Below are positions 50,975 through 60,145 of a stretch of 64,000 bases of DNA, one piece after another. Source of the DNA: Dermacoccus abyssi (GTDB lineage: Bacteria > Actinomycetota > Actinomycetes > Actinomycetales > Dermatophilaceae). The DNA lies in the NCBI RefSeq assembly GCF_034541975.1, contig NZ_JAVYJM010000001.1; one strand, written 5' to 3'. Positions within the stretch are counted from its first letter, which is position 1. Every line of letters starts with the position of its first letter. Position numbers and translations under genes: made by a program. Below the pieces are notes generated by a model that was not told the origin of the DNA, ran no database searches, and was given only the letters and a program-made list of their open reading frames with translations.

Positions 50975-52102
50975 CTAGTGCGTCTCGAGCACATGAACCG
51001 ACCAGCCCTTGGCCGCCAGGGCCTCGCGCAGCACCTCGGCCCGGACCGGCAGCACGTCGATCTCCAGCAGACCTGCGGCGACCGAGGCGTCGTGCTCGAG
51101 GCGCAGGTCCTCGACGCTGACGCCGCTCTCCCCGACGACGACGAAGAGTCTCCCGAGAGCGCCCGGCTCGTCAGGGACGACGACGGCAACGGTCGCGTAG
51201 GTCGTCGGGGGCGTGCCGTGCTTGCCGGGAATGCGCGCCTGTCCGTCCTGGCCCGCCGCGATCGTGCCTGCGAGCACGGCACGGGGGCCCGGCCCGAGGC
51301 CGTCTCCCGCCGCAGGCGAGTCTGGCTGCTCGACGGCACGCAATGCGTCGCGCACTGCGGTGAGTTCCTCGATGAAGCGGTCCACGACGGGGCGCACGGC
51401 GCGCGCGTTACCCGCGAGGATCTGCGTCCAAAGGAGCGGGTCGCTCGCGGCGATGCGTGTGACGTCACGGACGCCCTGGCCGCTCAGCCCGACAGCGGGT
51501 TCCGAGAGCTCGCGCAGTTGCGCCGCGACGAGGCTGGCGGCCAGCTGCGGCACGTGTGAGACGGCCGCGACGGCGGTGTCGTGGTCCTCGGGCGCCATCG
51601 TCACGACGCGCGCGCCGACGGACTCCGCGAGCGAGATGACATCACGCACCCGCTCCGCCTCGGCACCGTCGGGGCACACGACCCAGGTGCGGCCCTCGAA
51701 GAGGTCGCTGCGCGCGGCGACGGCGCCGCTTCGCTCACGTCCCGCCATCGGGTGCCCAGGAACGTAACGGGCAGCGGCGTCGGCGCCGGCGAGCTCTCGC
51801 ACCGCGACGACGACGGCGTTCTTCACGCTCGCGACGTCGGTGACCGTGGCTTCCGGCCAGCGTTCGAGTTCGGCCGTAATGACATCGGCCGTGACGTCCG
51901 GTGGGGCCGCGACCACGACGACATCGGGCGCTGCATCGTCATCCGACGCGAGACGACCGCCGCCCATGTCGGCGGCCAGAGCCGCGGAAACCGGCGAGGT
52001 GTCGGTCAGCGTGACGTCGACACCCCGCACCCGCAGCGCGAGCGCGATCGACGTACCGAGCAGCCCGGCGCCGACGACGCGTACACGCTGCGGAACGCTC
52101 AC
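50975..52102 (-). CDS. tyrA: Prephenate dehydrogenase with ACT domain
   Basis: NAD(P)-dependent oxidative decarboxylation of prephenate to 4-hydroxyphenylpyruvate for tyrosine synthesis. Rossmann motif VVGAGLLGTS (9-18), catalytic-site block PGHPMAGRERSG, SHVPQLAASLV, and a C-terminal ACT domain (about 300-375, VAVVVPDEPGALGRLFVVVG) for feedback by tyrosine. GTG start overlapping the rluB stop by 4 nt. Intact. Confidence 0.9.
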   Translation of the reverse strand: MSVPQRVRVVGAGLLGTSIALALRVRGVDVTLTDTSPVSAALAADMGGGRLASDDDAAPDVVVVAAPPDVTADVITAELERWPEATVTDVASVKNAVVVAVRELAGADAAARYVPGHPMAGRERSGAVAARSDLFEGRTWVVCPDGAEAERVRDVISLAESVGARVVTMAPEDHDTAVAAVSHVPQLAASLVAAQLRELSEPAVGLSGQGVRDVTRIAASDPLLWTQILAGNARAVRPVVDRFIEELTAVRDALRAVEQPDSPAAGDGLGPGPRAVLAGTIAAGQDGQARIPGKHGTPPTTYATVAVVVPDEPGALGRLFVVVGESGVSVEDLRLEHDASVAAGLLEIDVLPVRAEVLREALAAKGWSVHVLETH

Positions 52103-53013
52103 AGCCCGGCGGTCTTGTACAGCGCCGCGACCTCGCGCTTGTTGAGCGGGCGCATCTTGCCCGGGCGAAGGTCGCCGACCTTGACGGGGCCGACCTGCGG
52201 GCGGGCGAGGGCGATGACCGGGTGGCCGACGGCCTCGAGCATGCGGCGCACGATGTGGTTGCGGCCCTCGTGAATGACGACCTCGACGAGCGCCATACCC
52301 GGCTGGCTGTCGACGACCTTGAACGAGTCGACCTTGACCGGCCCGTCCTCCAGTTCGATGCCTTCACGCAGGCGCTTGCCCAGGTCGCGCGGCACCGGAC
52401 CCTGGATCGTGGCGAGGTAGACCTTCTCCACGCCGTAGCGCGGGTGCTGCAGACGGTTGGCGAGGTCACCGTCGTTCGTCAGTAGGAGCAGGCCCTCGGT
52501 GTCCTGGTCGAGGCGTCCGACGTGGAAGAGGCGCTCGGTGCGTCCTTCGAGGTACTCCCCCACGGACGGGCGACCCATGTCGTCCTCCATCGTGGAGACG
52601 ACGCCGGTGGGCTTGTTGAACGCGATGTAGACGAGCGTGTCGTCGAGCTGGATGCGCGCACCGTCGACGTGGATGACCGAGGTCTCGGGGTCGACACGCG
52701 TGCCGAGCTCGCTCACGATCTGACCGTCGACCTCGACGCGCCCTTCGGCGATGAGGTTCTCGCAGTGACGGCGCGAGCCGACGCCGGCCTGCGCGAGCAC
52801 CTTCTGCAGGCGCGTTCCCTCGTCGACGTGCACGTCGCGCTGCGCAGCCTTCTTGGGCTGACGCTCGCGCGGCGGAGCGACCGGCTGGCCGTCCTTCGTC
52901 GTGCCGATGCCGAGCACGTCGGCCTCGTAGCGGCTGACCTTGCCGCCGGAGCCGCGGTTGACGCGGGTGCTGCGCTTGTCGCGCGCACCGGGGCGGGGCT
53001 TCTTGTTGTTCAT
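52099..53013 (-). CDS. rluB: 23S rRNA pseudouridine synthase RluB-like
   Basis: Pseudouridine synthase of the RsuA/RluB/E/F family (304 aa). After a basic tail (MNNKKPRPGARDKRS) comes an S4 RNA-binding domain (RLQKVLAQAGVGSRRHCENL), then the catalytic domain with the Asp motif in VGRLDQDTEGLLLLTNDG and the C-terminal HEGRNHIVRRML. ATG at 53013 overlaps the scpB stop by 4 nt. Position next to scpAB is conserved in Gram-positives. Site specificity is inferred. Confidence 0.9.
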   Translation of the reverse strand: MNNKKPRPGARDKRSTRVNRGSGGKVSRYEADVLGIGTTKDGQPVAPPRERQPKKAAQRDVHVDEGTRLQKVLAQAGVGSRRHCENLIAEGRVEVDGQIVSELGTRVDPETSVIHVDGARIQLDDTLVYIAFNKPTGVVSTMEDDMGRPSVGEYLEGRTERLFHVGRLDQDTEGLLLLTNDGDLANRLQHPRYGVEKVYLATIQGPVPRDLGKRLREGIELEDGPVKVDSFKVVDSQPGMALVEVVIHEGRNHIVRRMLEAVGHPVIALARPQVGPVKVGDLRPGKMRPLNKREVAALYKTAGL

Positions 53014-53639
53014 CCGTGTCCTTGTTCCACTAGTTCGTCGATGATCGCAGCGTCCGGCAGGTAGGGCGCCAGCGGCGGGAGCTCGTCGAGCGAGCCGATG
53101 CCGAGACGCTGCAGGAAGTACGGGGTGGTGCCGTAGAGCGTGGCGCCGCCCTCGGCGTCGGAGCCGACCTCGGTGATGAGGCCGCGCGTGACGAGCGTGC
53201 GCGTGACGCCGTCGACGTTGACACCGCGGATCGCGCCCACGCGCGAACGCGAGATCGGCTGGCGATACGCGATGACGGCGAGGGTCTCCAGGGCAGCCTG
53301 TGTGAGCTTCGCCTGTTGGTTGCCGAGAAGGAACTTCTCGACGGCGTCGGCGTAGACCGGGCGGGAGTACATCCGCCACGAGCCGTCGACCTCACGCAGG
53401 GTGAAGCCGCGCTGCTGGGCGCGGTACTCGACCTCCAGGCCTTCGAGGTTGGCGCGGATCTCGCTCTCGCCCACACCGAACGCGGACGCGAGATCGGGCA
53501 CCGAGACGGGCTCGTCGACGACCATGAGAACGGCTTCCAACGTCGAGCGCAGACCGCCCGGAAGGTGGTGCACGACAAGGGGTTCGTCACCGTCGCGCGG
53601 TGCCGCCCGGTCGGGCTGCTCCTGCGGCATCTCAGTCAT
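53010..53639 (-). CDS. scpB: Segregation and condensation protein B
   Basis: Partner of ScpA and SMC in the condensin that compacts and segregates the chromosome. 209 aa with two winged-helix domains: LRSTLEAVLMVVDEPVSVPD in the first; LTQAALETLAVIAYRQPISR and VRGINVD-like AIRGVNVDGVTRTL in the second. ATG at 53639 is preferred because GGAGG lies 5 nt upstream; a GTG two codons earlier is possible. It overlaps scpA by 8 nt. Confidence 0.93.
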   Translation of the reverse strand: MTEMPQEQPDRAAPRDGDEPLVVHHLPGGLRSTLEAVLMVVDEPVSVPDLASAFGVGESEIRANLEGLEVEYRAQQRGFTLREVDGSWRMYSRPVYADAVEKFLLGNQQAKLTQAALETLAVIAYRQPISRSRVGAIRGVNVDGVTRTLVTRGLITEVGSDAEGGATLYGTTPYFLQRLGIGSLDELPPLAPYLPDAAIIDELVEQGHG

Positions 53640-54534
53640 CTCCACCTCCGTTCACTCCTTCATTGTCCCAGGGCTCACCGTCGAACTCGTCCGAGACGAC
53701 GATGCGCGCGTCGGGGGCCGCGCTCCAGCGCACGCTGAGCGGCTCGAGATGGGCCTCCTGCTCGAACGTCACGGCGGATTCCTTGAACAGTTCGAGCACC
53801 GCGAGGAAGCGCGCCACGACGACGAGCGTGTTGTCCGCGTCGGCGACGAGCTGCGCGAACGTCAGCTGCTCACTGCGTCGCAGTTTCGACGTGACGATCG
53901 TGGCCTGCTCGCGCACGCTCACCTGCACGGCGTGGAGGTGATCCACCGCCACAGTCGGCGGCACCTTCGGCGTCAGTGCCCGCGCCGCGACGACGGCGAG
54001 TTGCTCCGGCGTCGCCGTCATGACGAGTTCGGGCAGGAGCCCCGCGAAGCGCTCCTCGAGTCCGGCCTGGCGCGCGACGAGGCGGCCGTGGGTCTGCATC
54101 CGCTCGTCGAGGAACGTCGCCATGTCCTTGAACGCCCGGTACTGCAGCAGCCGGGCGAAGAGCAGATCGCGGGCCTCGATGAGTTCGAAGTCGTCCTCGT
54201 CGGCGGTGAGGCTCGGCACGAGCCGCGCGGCCTTGATCTCGAGCAGGGTCGCTGCGACGAGGAGGAACTCGCTCGCCTCGGACAGATCCCATTCGTCGCT
54301 CGCGGCGCGCGCACGACGAATGTGCGCGATGAACTCGTCGGTGACCTGCGAGAGCGAGATCTCCGTGACGTCGAGACGGTGCTTTGAGATGAGGCCGAGC
54401 AGGAGGTCGAACGGGCCGTCGAAGACCTCACCGAGGTGGACGTGGAACGGCGTCGTCGCGGCCCGCCTCGTGAGAACTCCGCCGGGTGTCTCCTGCGCCT
54501 CAGGTGCCGACGCGGTCGGCGCCTCGTCGCTCAC
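53632..54534 (-). CDS. scpA: Segregation and condensation protein A
   Basis: Kleisin subunit of SMC-ScpAB, 300 aa. The N-terminal helical domain has FDGPFDLLLGLISKHRLDVT and EASEFLLVAATLLEIKAARL; the C-terminal winged helix is FLAVLELFKESAVTFEQ. A Pro/Ala-rich N-terminal leader of about 25 residues and an acidic tail are added. GTG start, 11 nt after parA. Confidence 0.93.
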   Translation of the reverse strand: MSDEAPTASAPEAQETPGGVLTRRAATTPFHVHLGEVFDGPFDLLLGLISKHRLDVTEISLSQVTDEFIAHIRRARAASDEWDLSEASEFLLVAATLLEIKAARLVPSLTADEDDFELIEARDLLFARLLQYRAFKDMATFLDERMQTHGRLVARQAGLEERFAGLLPELVMTATPEQLAVVAARALTPKVPPTVAVDHLHAVQVSVREQATIVTSKLRRSEQLTFAQLVADADNTLVVVARFLAVLELFKESAVTFEQEAHLEPLSVRWSAAPDARIVVSDEFDGEPWDNEGVNGGGDD

Positions 54535-54545
54535 CGGCGTCTCGG

Positions 54546-55463
54546 TCAGGGTGCGCCGCCGCGCGAGATGAGCTCACGCGCCAGCTGACGGTAGGACTCG
54601 GCCGCACCGTGGTTCGAGGCGTACTGCGTGATCGGCTCCGCGGCGAGCGTGGCGTCGGGGAACTTCACGGTGCGCGAGATGACGGTGTGGAAGACCTGGT
54701 CACCGAAGTGGTCGACGACCGAGCGCACGACGTCGCGGCTGTGGAGCGTGCGTCCGTCGTACATCGTGGCCAGGATGCCGTCGATCTCGAGACGCGGGTT
54801 GAGTCGATCCTGAACCTTCTCGATCGTCTCGACGAGCAGGGCCACTCCGCGCATCGCGAAGAACTCGGCCTCGAGCGGAATGACGACGCCGTGCGAGGCG
54901 GTGAGCGCATTGACGGTGAGCAGTCCGAGCGACGGCTGGCAGTCGATGAGGATGACGTCGTACTCGTCCTCGACGGCGCGCAGCACGCGAGCGAGAACCA
55001 TCTCGCGGGCCACCTCACCGACGAGCTGGACCTCGGCGGCCGACAGGTCGATGTTGGCGGGCAGAACGTCGAGGCCCGCCATCCGGGTGTGCTGGATGAC
55101 GTCGTGAATGTCGTGGTCCTTCTCGACGAGAAGGTTGTAGATCGTCACATCGAGATCGTGTGAGCGCACGCCGAGACCGACCGACAGCGCACCCTGCGGA
55201 TCGAAGTCGACGAGCAGCACCTTGCGGCCGTACTCGGACAGCGCCGCGCCGAGGTTGATGGTCGACGTCGTCTTGCCGACGCCGCCCTTCTGGTTGCACA
55301 TCGAGATGATGCGCGCCGGGCCGTGCGAGTCGAGCATCGGAGGCGTCGGAAAGCCGGGCAGGGGTCGACCGGTCGGTCCCCACTGCCCCGTCGCGTCGAT
55401 TCCGGGCAAACGGTCAAGTTGACCTTGAGGATTCGCCGCCTTGGGCGTGCCGTCGGACGTCAC
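54546..55463 (-). CDS. parA: ParA/Soj-family ATPase
   Basis: Walker-type ATPase of the ParA/MinD superfamily (305 aa). Deviant Walker A KGGVGKTT near residue 59, Walker A' LLVDFDPQGAL, Walker B VILIDCQPSLGLLTVNAL. There is no parB beside it; this copy belongs to the scpAB cluster (Rv1708 type), apart from the origin-linked parAB. GTG at 55463 is chosen because GGAGG is 7 nt upstream; a TTG two codons earlier is too close to the Shine-Dalgarno. A Pro/Gly-rich extension of about 50 residues precedes the domain. Confidence 0.88.
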   Translation of the reverse strand: MTSDGTPKAANPQGQLDRLPGIDATGQWGPTGRPLPGFPTPPMLDSHGPARIISMCNQKGGVGKTTSTINLGAALSEYGRKVLLVDFDPQGALSVGLGVRSHDLDVTIYNLLVEKDHDIHDVIQHTRMAGLDVLPANIDLSAAEVQLVGEVAREMVLARVLRAVEDEYDVILIDCQPSLGLLTVNALTASHGVVIPLEAEFFAMRGVALLVETIEKVQDRLNPRLEIDGILATMYDGRTLHSRDVVRSVVDHFGDQVFHTVISRTVKFPDATLAAEPITQYASNHGAAESYRQLARELISRGGAP

Positions 55464-55557
55464 TCGCAAGCCTCCAGTGATAGTTGAACGTTTGGCATCT
55501 CGCCAATCTCCTCAAGCCTAGCGCGCGGCCTCGCGCCATGCCCAAACGAGCTGCGGA

Positions 55558-56487
55558 TCAGCGGGCACGCGGGTGCGCCGCGGCGAAGGTCTCGCGCAGC
55601 TGTTGCACCGAGACCATGGTGTAGATCTGCGTTGTCGTGACCGACGCATGCCCGAGCAGTTCCTGCACGACCCGGACGTCGGCGCCGCCCTCGAGCAGAT
55701 GCGTGGCGAACGAGTGACGCAGGGTGTGCGGCGAGATCTCCCCCGTGAGCCCGGCGGTCTCGGCGCTGCGACGAATGACATCGAACACGCTCTGGCGCGT
55801 GAGGCGCGAACCGCGCTGGTTGAGGAACACGGCCGGCGTTCCCTTGCCCTTCTGGGCGAAGCTCGGCCGCTCGCGGGTGAGGTACGCGGTGAGGGCATCA
55901 GCCGCGTACGAGCCGAGCGGGACGATGCGTTCCTTGCTGCCCTTGCCGAACAGGCGCACCGACTTCGTCGTGAGGTCCACGTCGTCGACGTCGAGGCCGA
56001 CGAGTTCGCTGACGCGGGCGCCGACCCCGTAGAGAACTTCGAGCAGGGCACGATCGCGCAGACCGCCGGGGTTGCCCTCTCCCCCCGTTGCCTCGAGAAG
56101 CCGCTCGACGTCGTTGATGGGAATGGCCTTCGGCAGCTTGCGCGCCGGCGTCGGTGGTGCGACGTCGGCCGCCGCGTCGTCGCTGCCCGTCTCCAGCGAC
56201 GTGAAGGTGTGGAAGCCGCGCACGGCCACGAGGGTGCGGGCAGCCGAACTCGCAGCCAGCGGCTTGTGCTCCGCGTCCCCCTCACGCAGGTGACGAAGGA
56301 AGGCCTCGACGTGCTTCTCCTCGATGCCGTCGGGCGAGCTCACACCGTCGGCGGCGAGGAAGGCGAGGTAACGGGCGACGTCCCGGCGATACGCGGCCAG
56401 TGTGTTCGCCGAGACGCCCCGCTCGACCTGGAGGTGGTGCAGCCACGCCGTCGCGGCGTCACGCAGCGCGGCGGGCGCCTCGTTCAT
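55558..56487 (-). CDS. xerD: Tyrosine recombinase XerD
   Basis: Site-specific recombinase that resolves chromosome dimers at dif with XerC. 309 aa: core-binding domain (TAWLHHLQVERGVSANTLAAY), catalytic Arg in GVGARVSELVGL, Lys in LFGKGSKERIVPLG, HTLRHSFATHLLEGGADVRV (H-x-x-R), ELLGHASVTTTQIYTMV (His and Tyr nucleophile). ATG at 56487, 17 nt after hisS. Its place before parA-scpAB matches the actinobacterial XerD, not a mobile-element integrase. Confidence 0.9.
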   Translation of the reverse strand: MNEAPAALRDAATAWLHHLQVERGVSANTLAAYRRDVARYLAFLAADGVSSPDGIEEKHVEAFLRHLREGDAEHKPLAASSAARTLVAVRGFHTFTSLETGSDDAAADVAPPTPARKLPKAIPINDVERLLEATGGEGNPGGLRDRALLEVLYGVGARVSELVGLDVDDVDLTTKSVRLFGKGSKERIVPLGSYAADALTAYLTRERPSFAQKGKGTPAVFLNQRGSRLTRQSVFDVIRRSAETAGLTGEISPHTLRHSFATHLLEGGADVRVVQELLGHASVTTTQIYTMVSVQQLRETFAAAHPRAR

Positions 56488-56504
56488 GTCGCCTCGTTCG
56501 TTCC

Positions 56505-57851
56505 TCAGCCGGGCAGGTGCAGCGTCGGCTGCGCGTCCTCGGCCGGGAGCGTCCACGTGTGGCGATCGGCGTCGCTCTGGTCGCCGGAGCGCAGATCCTT
56601 CACCTGATCGGCGTTGGGAACGCCGTCGCTCTCGCCGCCGAGGAACCACACGAAGGGGATGCCGCGACGGTCGGCGAACTGGATCTGTTTGCCGAACTTG
56701 GCTGCCTTCGGCGAGACGAGCGTCGGGATGCCACGAGCGCGCAGTGCGGCCGCCACGCGCATGCTCTCGTCACGCGATGCCTCGTCCGTCACGGCGACGA
56801 GCACCGCGGTGGGCGTCGGGCGCGTGGCGGCGAGGCCCCGCTCACCGATGAGCTTCGCGAGCAGGCGTGAAACACCGATCGAGAGGCCCACACCCGGGTA
56901 GGTCTTCTTACCGTCGCTGGCGAGCGCGTCGTAGCGGCCACCGGAGCAGATCGAGCCGTACGCCTCGTCACCGACGAGCTGCGTTTCGTAGACCGTGCCG
57001 GTGTAGTAGTCGAGACCGCGCGCGATCTTGAGTTCCGCGACGAGCAGACCGGGCGCGTGCTCGGCCGCGGTGTCGATGACGGCCTTGAGCTGCGCCAGCC
57101 CCTCGTCGAGAATCTCGTGCTCGACGCCGAGAGCGCGCACCTTCTCGACGAAGCTGGAGTCGCTCGTCGAGATCGCGGCGAGGGCGAGCACCTTGTCGGC
57201 GTTCTCGTCGCTGACGCCTTCGGCGACGAGCAGTTCCTTGACCTTCGCCGGTCCGATCTTGTCGAGCTTGTCGACGATGCGCAGCGTGCCGGTGATGTCG
57301 TCGATGCCGAGGCCGCGGTAGAAACCCTCGGGGATCTTGCGATTGTTCACCTGGATGCGGAAGTCACCGATGGGCAGGCGCTTGAACACATCAGCGATGA
57401 CGAGCGGGAGCTCGACCTCGTAGTGGAAGGGCAACTCCCCCGCGTCGACGATGTCGATGTCGGCCTGAACGAACTCGCGGTAGCGCCCCGCCTGCGGGCG
57501 CTCGCCGCGCCAGACCGGCTGGATCTGGTAGCGGCGGAACGGGAACGTCAGCTTGCCGGAGTTCTCGAGCACGTACCGGGCGAAGGGCACCGTGAGGTCG
57601 AAGTGCAGGCCGAGTCCGGCCTCCTTCGCGTCGCTCTCGTCGGCAGCCAGGCGGGAGACCGCGTAGATCTCCTTGTCCGCGTCACCGCCCTTGCCGACCA
57701 GACGCTCGACGGGCTCCACGGCCCGCGTGTTGATCGGCTCGAAGCCGTGGAGCTCGAAGACCTCAGCGATGACGTCGAGCACCATCTGCTCGGCGTAACG
57801 CTGTGCGGGAAGCCATTCGAGGAAGCCGGAGATCGGCGTGACCTTGCTCAT
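56505..57851 (-). CDS. hisS: Histidine-tRNA ligase
   Basis: Class II aminoacyl-tRNA synthetase, 448 aa. Motif 2 FRRYQIQPVWRGERPQAGRY, the histidine loops GLDYYTGTVYE and motif 3 YPGVGLSIGVSRL are present, and the C-terminal anticodon domain is complete. The start MSKVTPISGFLEWLPAQR matches the long actinobacterial form. ATG overlaps the upstream MBL gene stop by 4 nt. Confidence 0.93.
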   Translation of the reverse strand: MSKVTPISGFLEWLPAQRYAEQMVLDVIAEVFELHGFEPINTRAVEPVERLVGKGGDADKEIYAVSRLAADESDAKEAGLGLHFDLTVPFARYVLENSGKLTFPFRRYQIQPVWRGERPQAGRYREFVQADIDIVDAGELPFHYEVELPLVIADVFKRLPIGDFRIQVNNRKIPEGFYRGLGIDDITGTLRIVDKLDKIGPAKVKELLVAEGVSDENADKVLALAAISTSDSSFVEKVRALGVEHEILDEGLAQLKAVIDTAAEHAPGLLVAELKIARGLDYYTGTVYETQLVGDEAYGSICSGGRYDALASDGKKTYPGVGLSIGVSRLLAKLIGERGLAATRPTPTAVLVAVTDEASRDESMRVAAALRARGIPTLVSPKAAKFGKQIQFADRRGIPFVWFLGGESDGVPNADQVKDLRSGDQSDADRHTWTLPAEDAQPTLHLPG

Positions 57852-58555
57852 GAGGTGAGTCCTTGGAGATACGGGTTGGTGGCGCGCTCACGCGCGATCG
57901 TGGTGGCCGGGCCGTGCCCGGGAAGAACGAGGGAGGAATCGGGCAGCGGAAGCACCTTGTCGCGCAGGCTGCGCTGCATGGCTTCGGCGCTGCCGCCGAT
58001 GAGGTCGGTGCGGCCGATCGAGCCGGCGAACAGGACGTCACCGGTGACGACGGTGCTCGTCACCGACGCCGCCGTGGCGTCGTCGAGCCCCTGGGGAACG
58101 TCGTCGATCGTGAACATGACCGAACCCTCCGTGTGCCCCGGCGCATGGGTGACGCCGAACGTCAGGCCGGCGAGCTCGAGCGGGGCGCCCTCGTGGATCG
58201 AGACGACCTTCTCGGGCTCCTGCCACGTGGCGGCCTTGCCGAACGACTGCTCGAGCATGCCGCGAAGCTGCGGGCCGAGCTGGGCGTACGGATCGACGAG
58301 GCGGTAGCGGTCGTCCTCGTGGATGTGCGCCGCGATCGTGCCGCCGCACACCGGCGTCACGGAGAAGGTGTGGTCGAGATGGCCGTGCGTGAGCAGTACC
58401 GCGGTCGGCTTGAGGTCGAGTTCGGCGAGCACGTGCTCGAGCTGGTCGGTGACGCCGATGCCCGGGTCGACGACCACACACTCGGAGCCGCGCTCACGCG
58501 CGACGACGTAGCAGTTCGTGCCCATCGCGGCAGCAGGGAAGGAAACGGTCAGCAC
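57848..58555 (-). CDS. MBL-fold metallo-hydrolase (glyoxalase II-like)
   Basis: Binuclear-metal hydrolase of about 235 aa with the motif THGHLDHT (H-x-H-x-D-H), APGHTEGS, the bridging Asp in VVTGDVLFAGSIGRTDL and LPGHGPATTI. Actinobacteria lack glutathione, so a mycothiol or other thioester is a likelier substrate than S-lactoylglutathione. GTG at 58555 (LTVSFPAAAMGTNCYVVA) is chosen because homologs begin here; an in-frame GTG at 58582 is the alternative. Coupled to hisS as in mycobacteria (Rv2580c-Rv2581c). Confidence 0.82.
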   Translation of the reverse strand: MLTVSFPAAAMGTNCYVVARERGSECVVVDPGIGVTDQLEHVLAELDLKPTAVLLTHGHLDHTFSVTPVCGGTIAAHIHEDDRYRLVDPYAQLGPQLRGMLEQSFGKAATWQEPEKVVSIHEGAPLELAGLTFGVTHAPGHTEGSVMFTIDDVPQGLDDATAASVTSTVVTGDVLFAGSIGRTDLIGGSAEAMQRSLRDKVLPLPDSSLVLPGHGPATTIARERATNPYLQGLTS

Positions 58556-58632
58556 CCGCCCAAGCCTACTGGCCGCGGCCACTCGGCTTTCGCGCGTACC
58601 TCAGTGCCGTGAAGTGTGTTGCCCGTCCGGGC

Positions 58633-58660
58633 GTGACATTGGCCGCATCCCACCTAGACT
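58633..58660 (+). promoter_or_regulatory. Promoter for the DUF349 gene
   Basis: GTGACA and TAGACT spaced by 16 nt, close to a vegetative actinobacterial promoter; the start codon is about 60 nt downstream. Confidence 0.5.
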
Positions 58661-58719
58661 GATCGGGTTGCTGCCGGGGTGACGCATGACCGATTCCCCG
58701 GCTACGTCGAGAAAAAGGC

Positions 58720-60132
58720 ATGAACGTGTCCGAGGACTCCACCACTCCCACCCCGACGCCCGGTTCCATCAAGCCGAGCGCAATGCCGAAGCCCACCGCG
58801 GTTCCGGCCGCCGCCGAAGCGTCCGGGACGCCCGCTGCCGCTCCTGCAGCGCCCATCGCCCCCGTTGCCGAGTCCACGTCCAACGCGGCCTCGTTCGGCC
58901 GTGTCGGCGAGGACGGCACGGTCTACGTCAAGACCCCGGACGGTGAGAAGGCTGTCGGTTCCTACCCCGGCAAGAGTGAGGACGAGGCGCTCGCCTACTT
59001 CGCGCGCAAGTACGACGAACTGCACGCCAGCGCAGCCCTGCTCCTGCAGCGCGTCACGCAGACTGACGTTTCGGCCCACGACGCCACCGAGTCGCTGAAG
59101 AACCTGCGCAAGCAGGTCGGCGAGGCGAACGTCGTCGGTGACCTGCCGGCGCTCGACGGCCTCGTCGAGGACATCTCGACGGCGCTGCGCGTCAAGGCGC
59201 AGGTCGAGGGCGAGCAGCGCGCCGCCGCGAAGGCCGAGGCGCTCAAGCAGCGTGAGGCTCTCGTCGCCGAGGCCGAGCAGATCGCCGCGCAGGACCCGGA
59301 GAAGGTGCAGTGGAAGAAGTCCACCACCCGCATGCGTGAGCTCCTCGACGAGTGGAAGGCCCACCAGAAGGGCGGCGCGCGCCTCGACCGTGACGTCGAG
59401 TCGACGCTCTGGCAGCGCTTCTCCGCGGCCCGCAACGGCTTCGACAAGACGCGCCGCGCGCACTTCAGCAAGCTCGACGAACAGCACGGTGCGGCGAAGA
59501 AGGAGAAGGAGCGCCTCGTCGCCGAAGCCGAGAAGCTCCAGAACTCCACCGACTGGGGTTCGACGGCGTCCGCGTTCAAGCGCCTCATGGGTGATTGGCG
59601 TGCCGCCGGCCGCGCGTCGCGCGCCGACGACGACGCGCTGTGGCAGCGCTTCAAGGCCGCGCAGGACGCGTTCTTCGCGGCCAAGGACGAGGTCGTCGCC
59701 GAGGAGAACAAGGAGTTCGAGGCGAACGCCAAGGTCAAGGAGGAGCTGCTGGCCGAGGGTCAGAAGATCCTGCCGGTCAAGGAACTCGGCGCCGCCAAGG
59801 CGCAGCTGCGCGCGCTCCAGGAGAAGTGGGACGCCGCGGGCAAGGTGCCGCGCAAGGACATGGACCGGCTCGAGAAGGGCATGCGCCGCATCGAGAACGC
59901 CGTGCGTGACGCCGAACAGGCGCAGTGGAAGAAGTCCGACCCCGAGGTGAGCGCCCGCGCCAACTCGATGGTCGCGCAGTTGGAGTCGGCCATCGCCGAC
60001 CTGCAGGCCGACGTCGACGCCGCCGAGGCGTCGGGCAACTCCAACAAGGCCAACAAGCTGCGTCAGGAGCTGAACGCGAAGCAGTCCTGGCTCGACCAGG
60101 TGCGTTCCACCGCCAGCGAGCTCGATGGCTGA
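58720..60132 (+). CDS. DUF349-domain coiled-coil protein
   Basis: A 470-aa, very charged helical protein. A Pro/Ala/Thr-rich disordered tail (1-55) is followed by a small strand domain (TVYVKTPDGEKAVGSYPG) and then DUF349 repeats, each with a W-x-x-L/F ... DALWQRFKAAQDAFF or STLWQRFSAARNGFD pattern, about 70 residues apart. No catalytic motif or membrane segment. The family is widespread in actinobacteria and of unknown function. It lies upstream of the M18 peptidase gene on the same strand with 13 nt between. Confidence 0.8.
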   Translation: MNVSEDSTTPTPTPGSIKPSAMPKPTAVPAAAEASGTPAAAPAAPIAPVAESTSNAASFGRVGEDGTVYVKTPDGEKAVGSYPGKSEDEALAYFARKYDELHASAALLLQRVTQTDVSAHDATESLKNLRKQVGEANVVGDLPALDGLVEDISTALRVKAQVEGEQRAAAKAEALKQREALVAEAEQIAAQDPEKVQWKKSTTRMRELLDEWKAHQKGGARLDRDVESTLWQRFSAARNGFDKTRRAHFSKLDEQHGAAKKEKERLVAEAEKLQNSTDWGSTASAFKRLMGDWRAAGRASRADDDALWQRFKAAQDAFFAAKDEVVAEENKEFEANAKVKEELLAEGQKILPVKELGAAKAQLRALQEKWDAAGKVPRKDMDRLEKGMRRIENAVRDAEQAQWKKSDPEVSARANSMVAQLESAIADLQADVDAAEASGNSNKANKLRQELNAKQSWLDQVRSTASELDG

Positions 60133-60145
60133 GAGGTTTGATCTG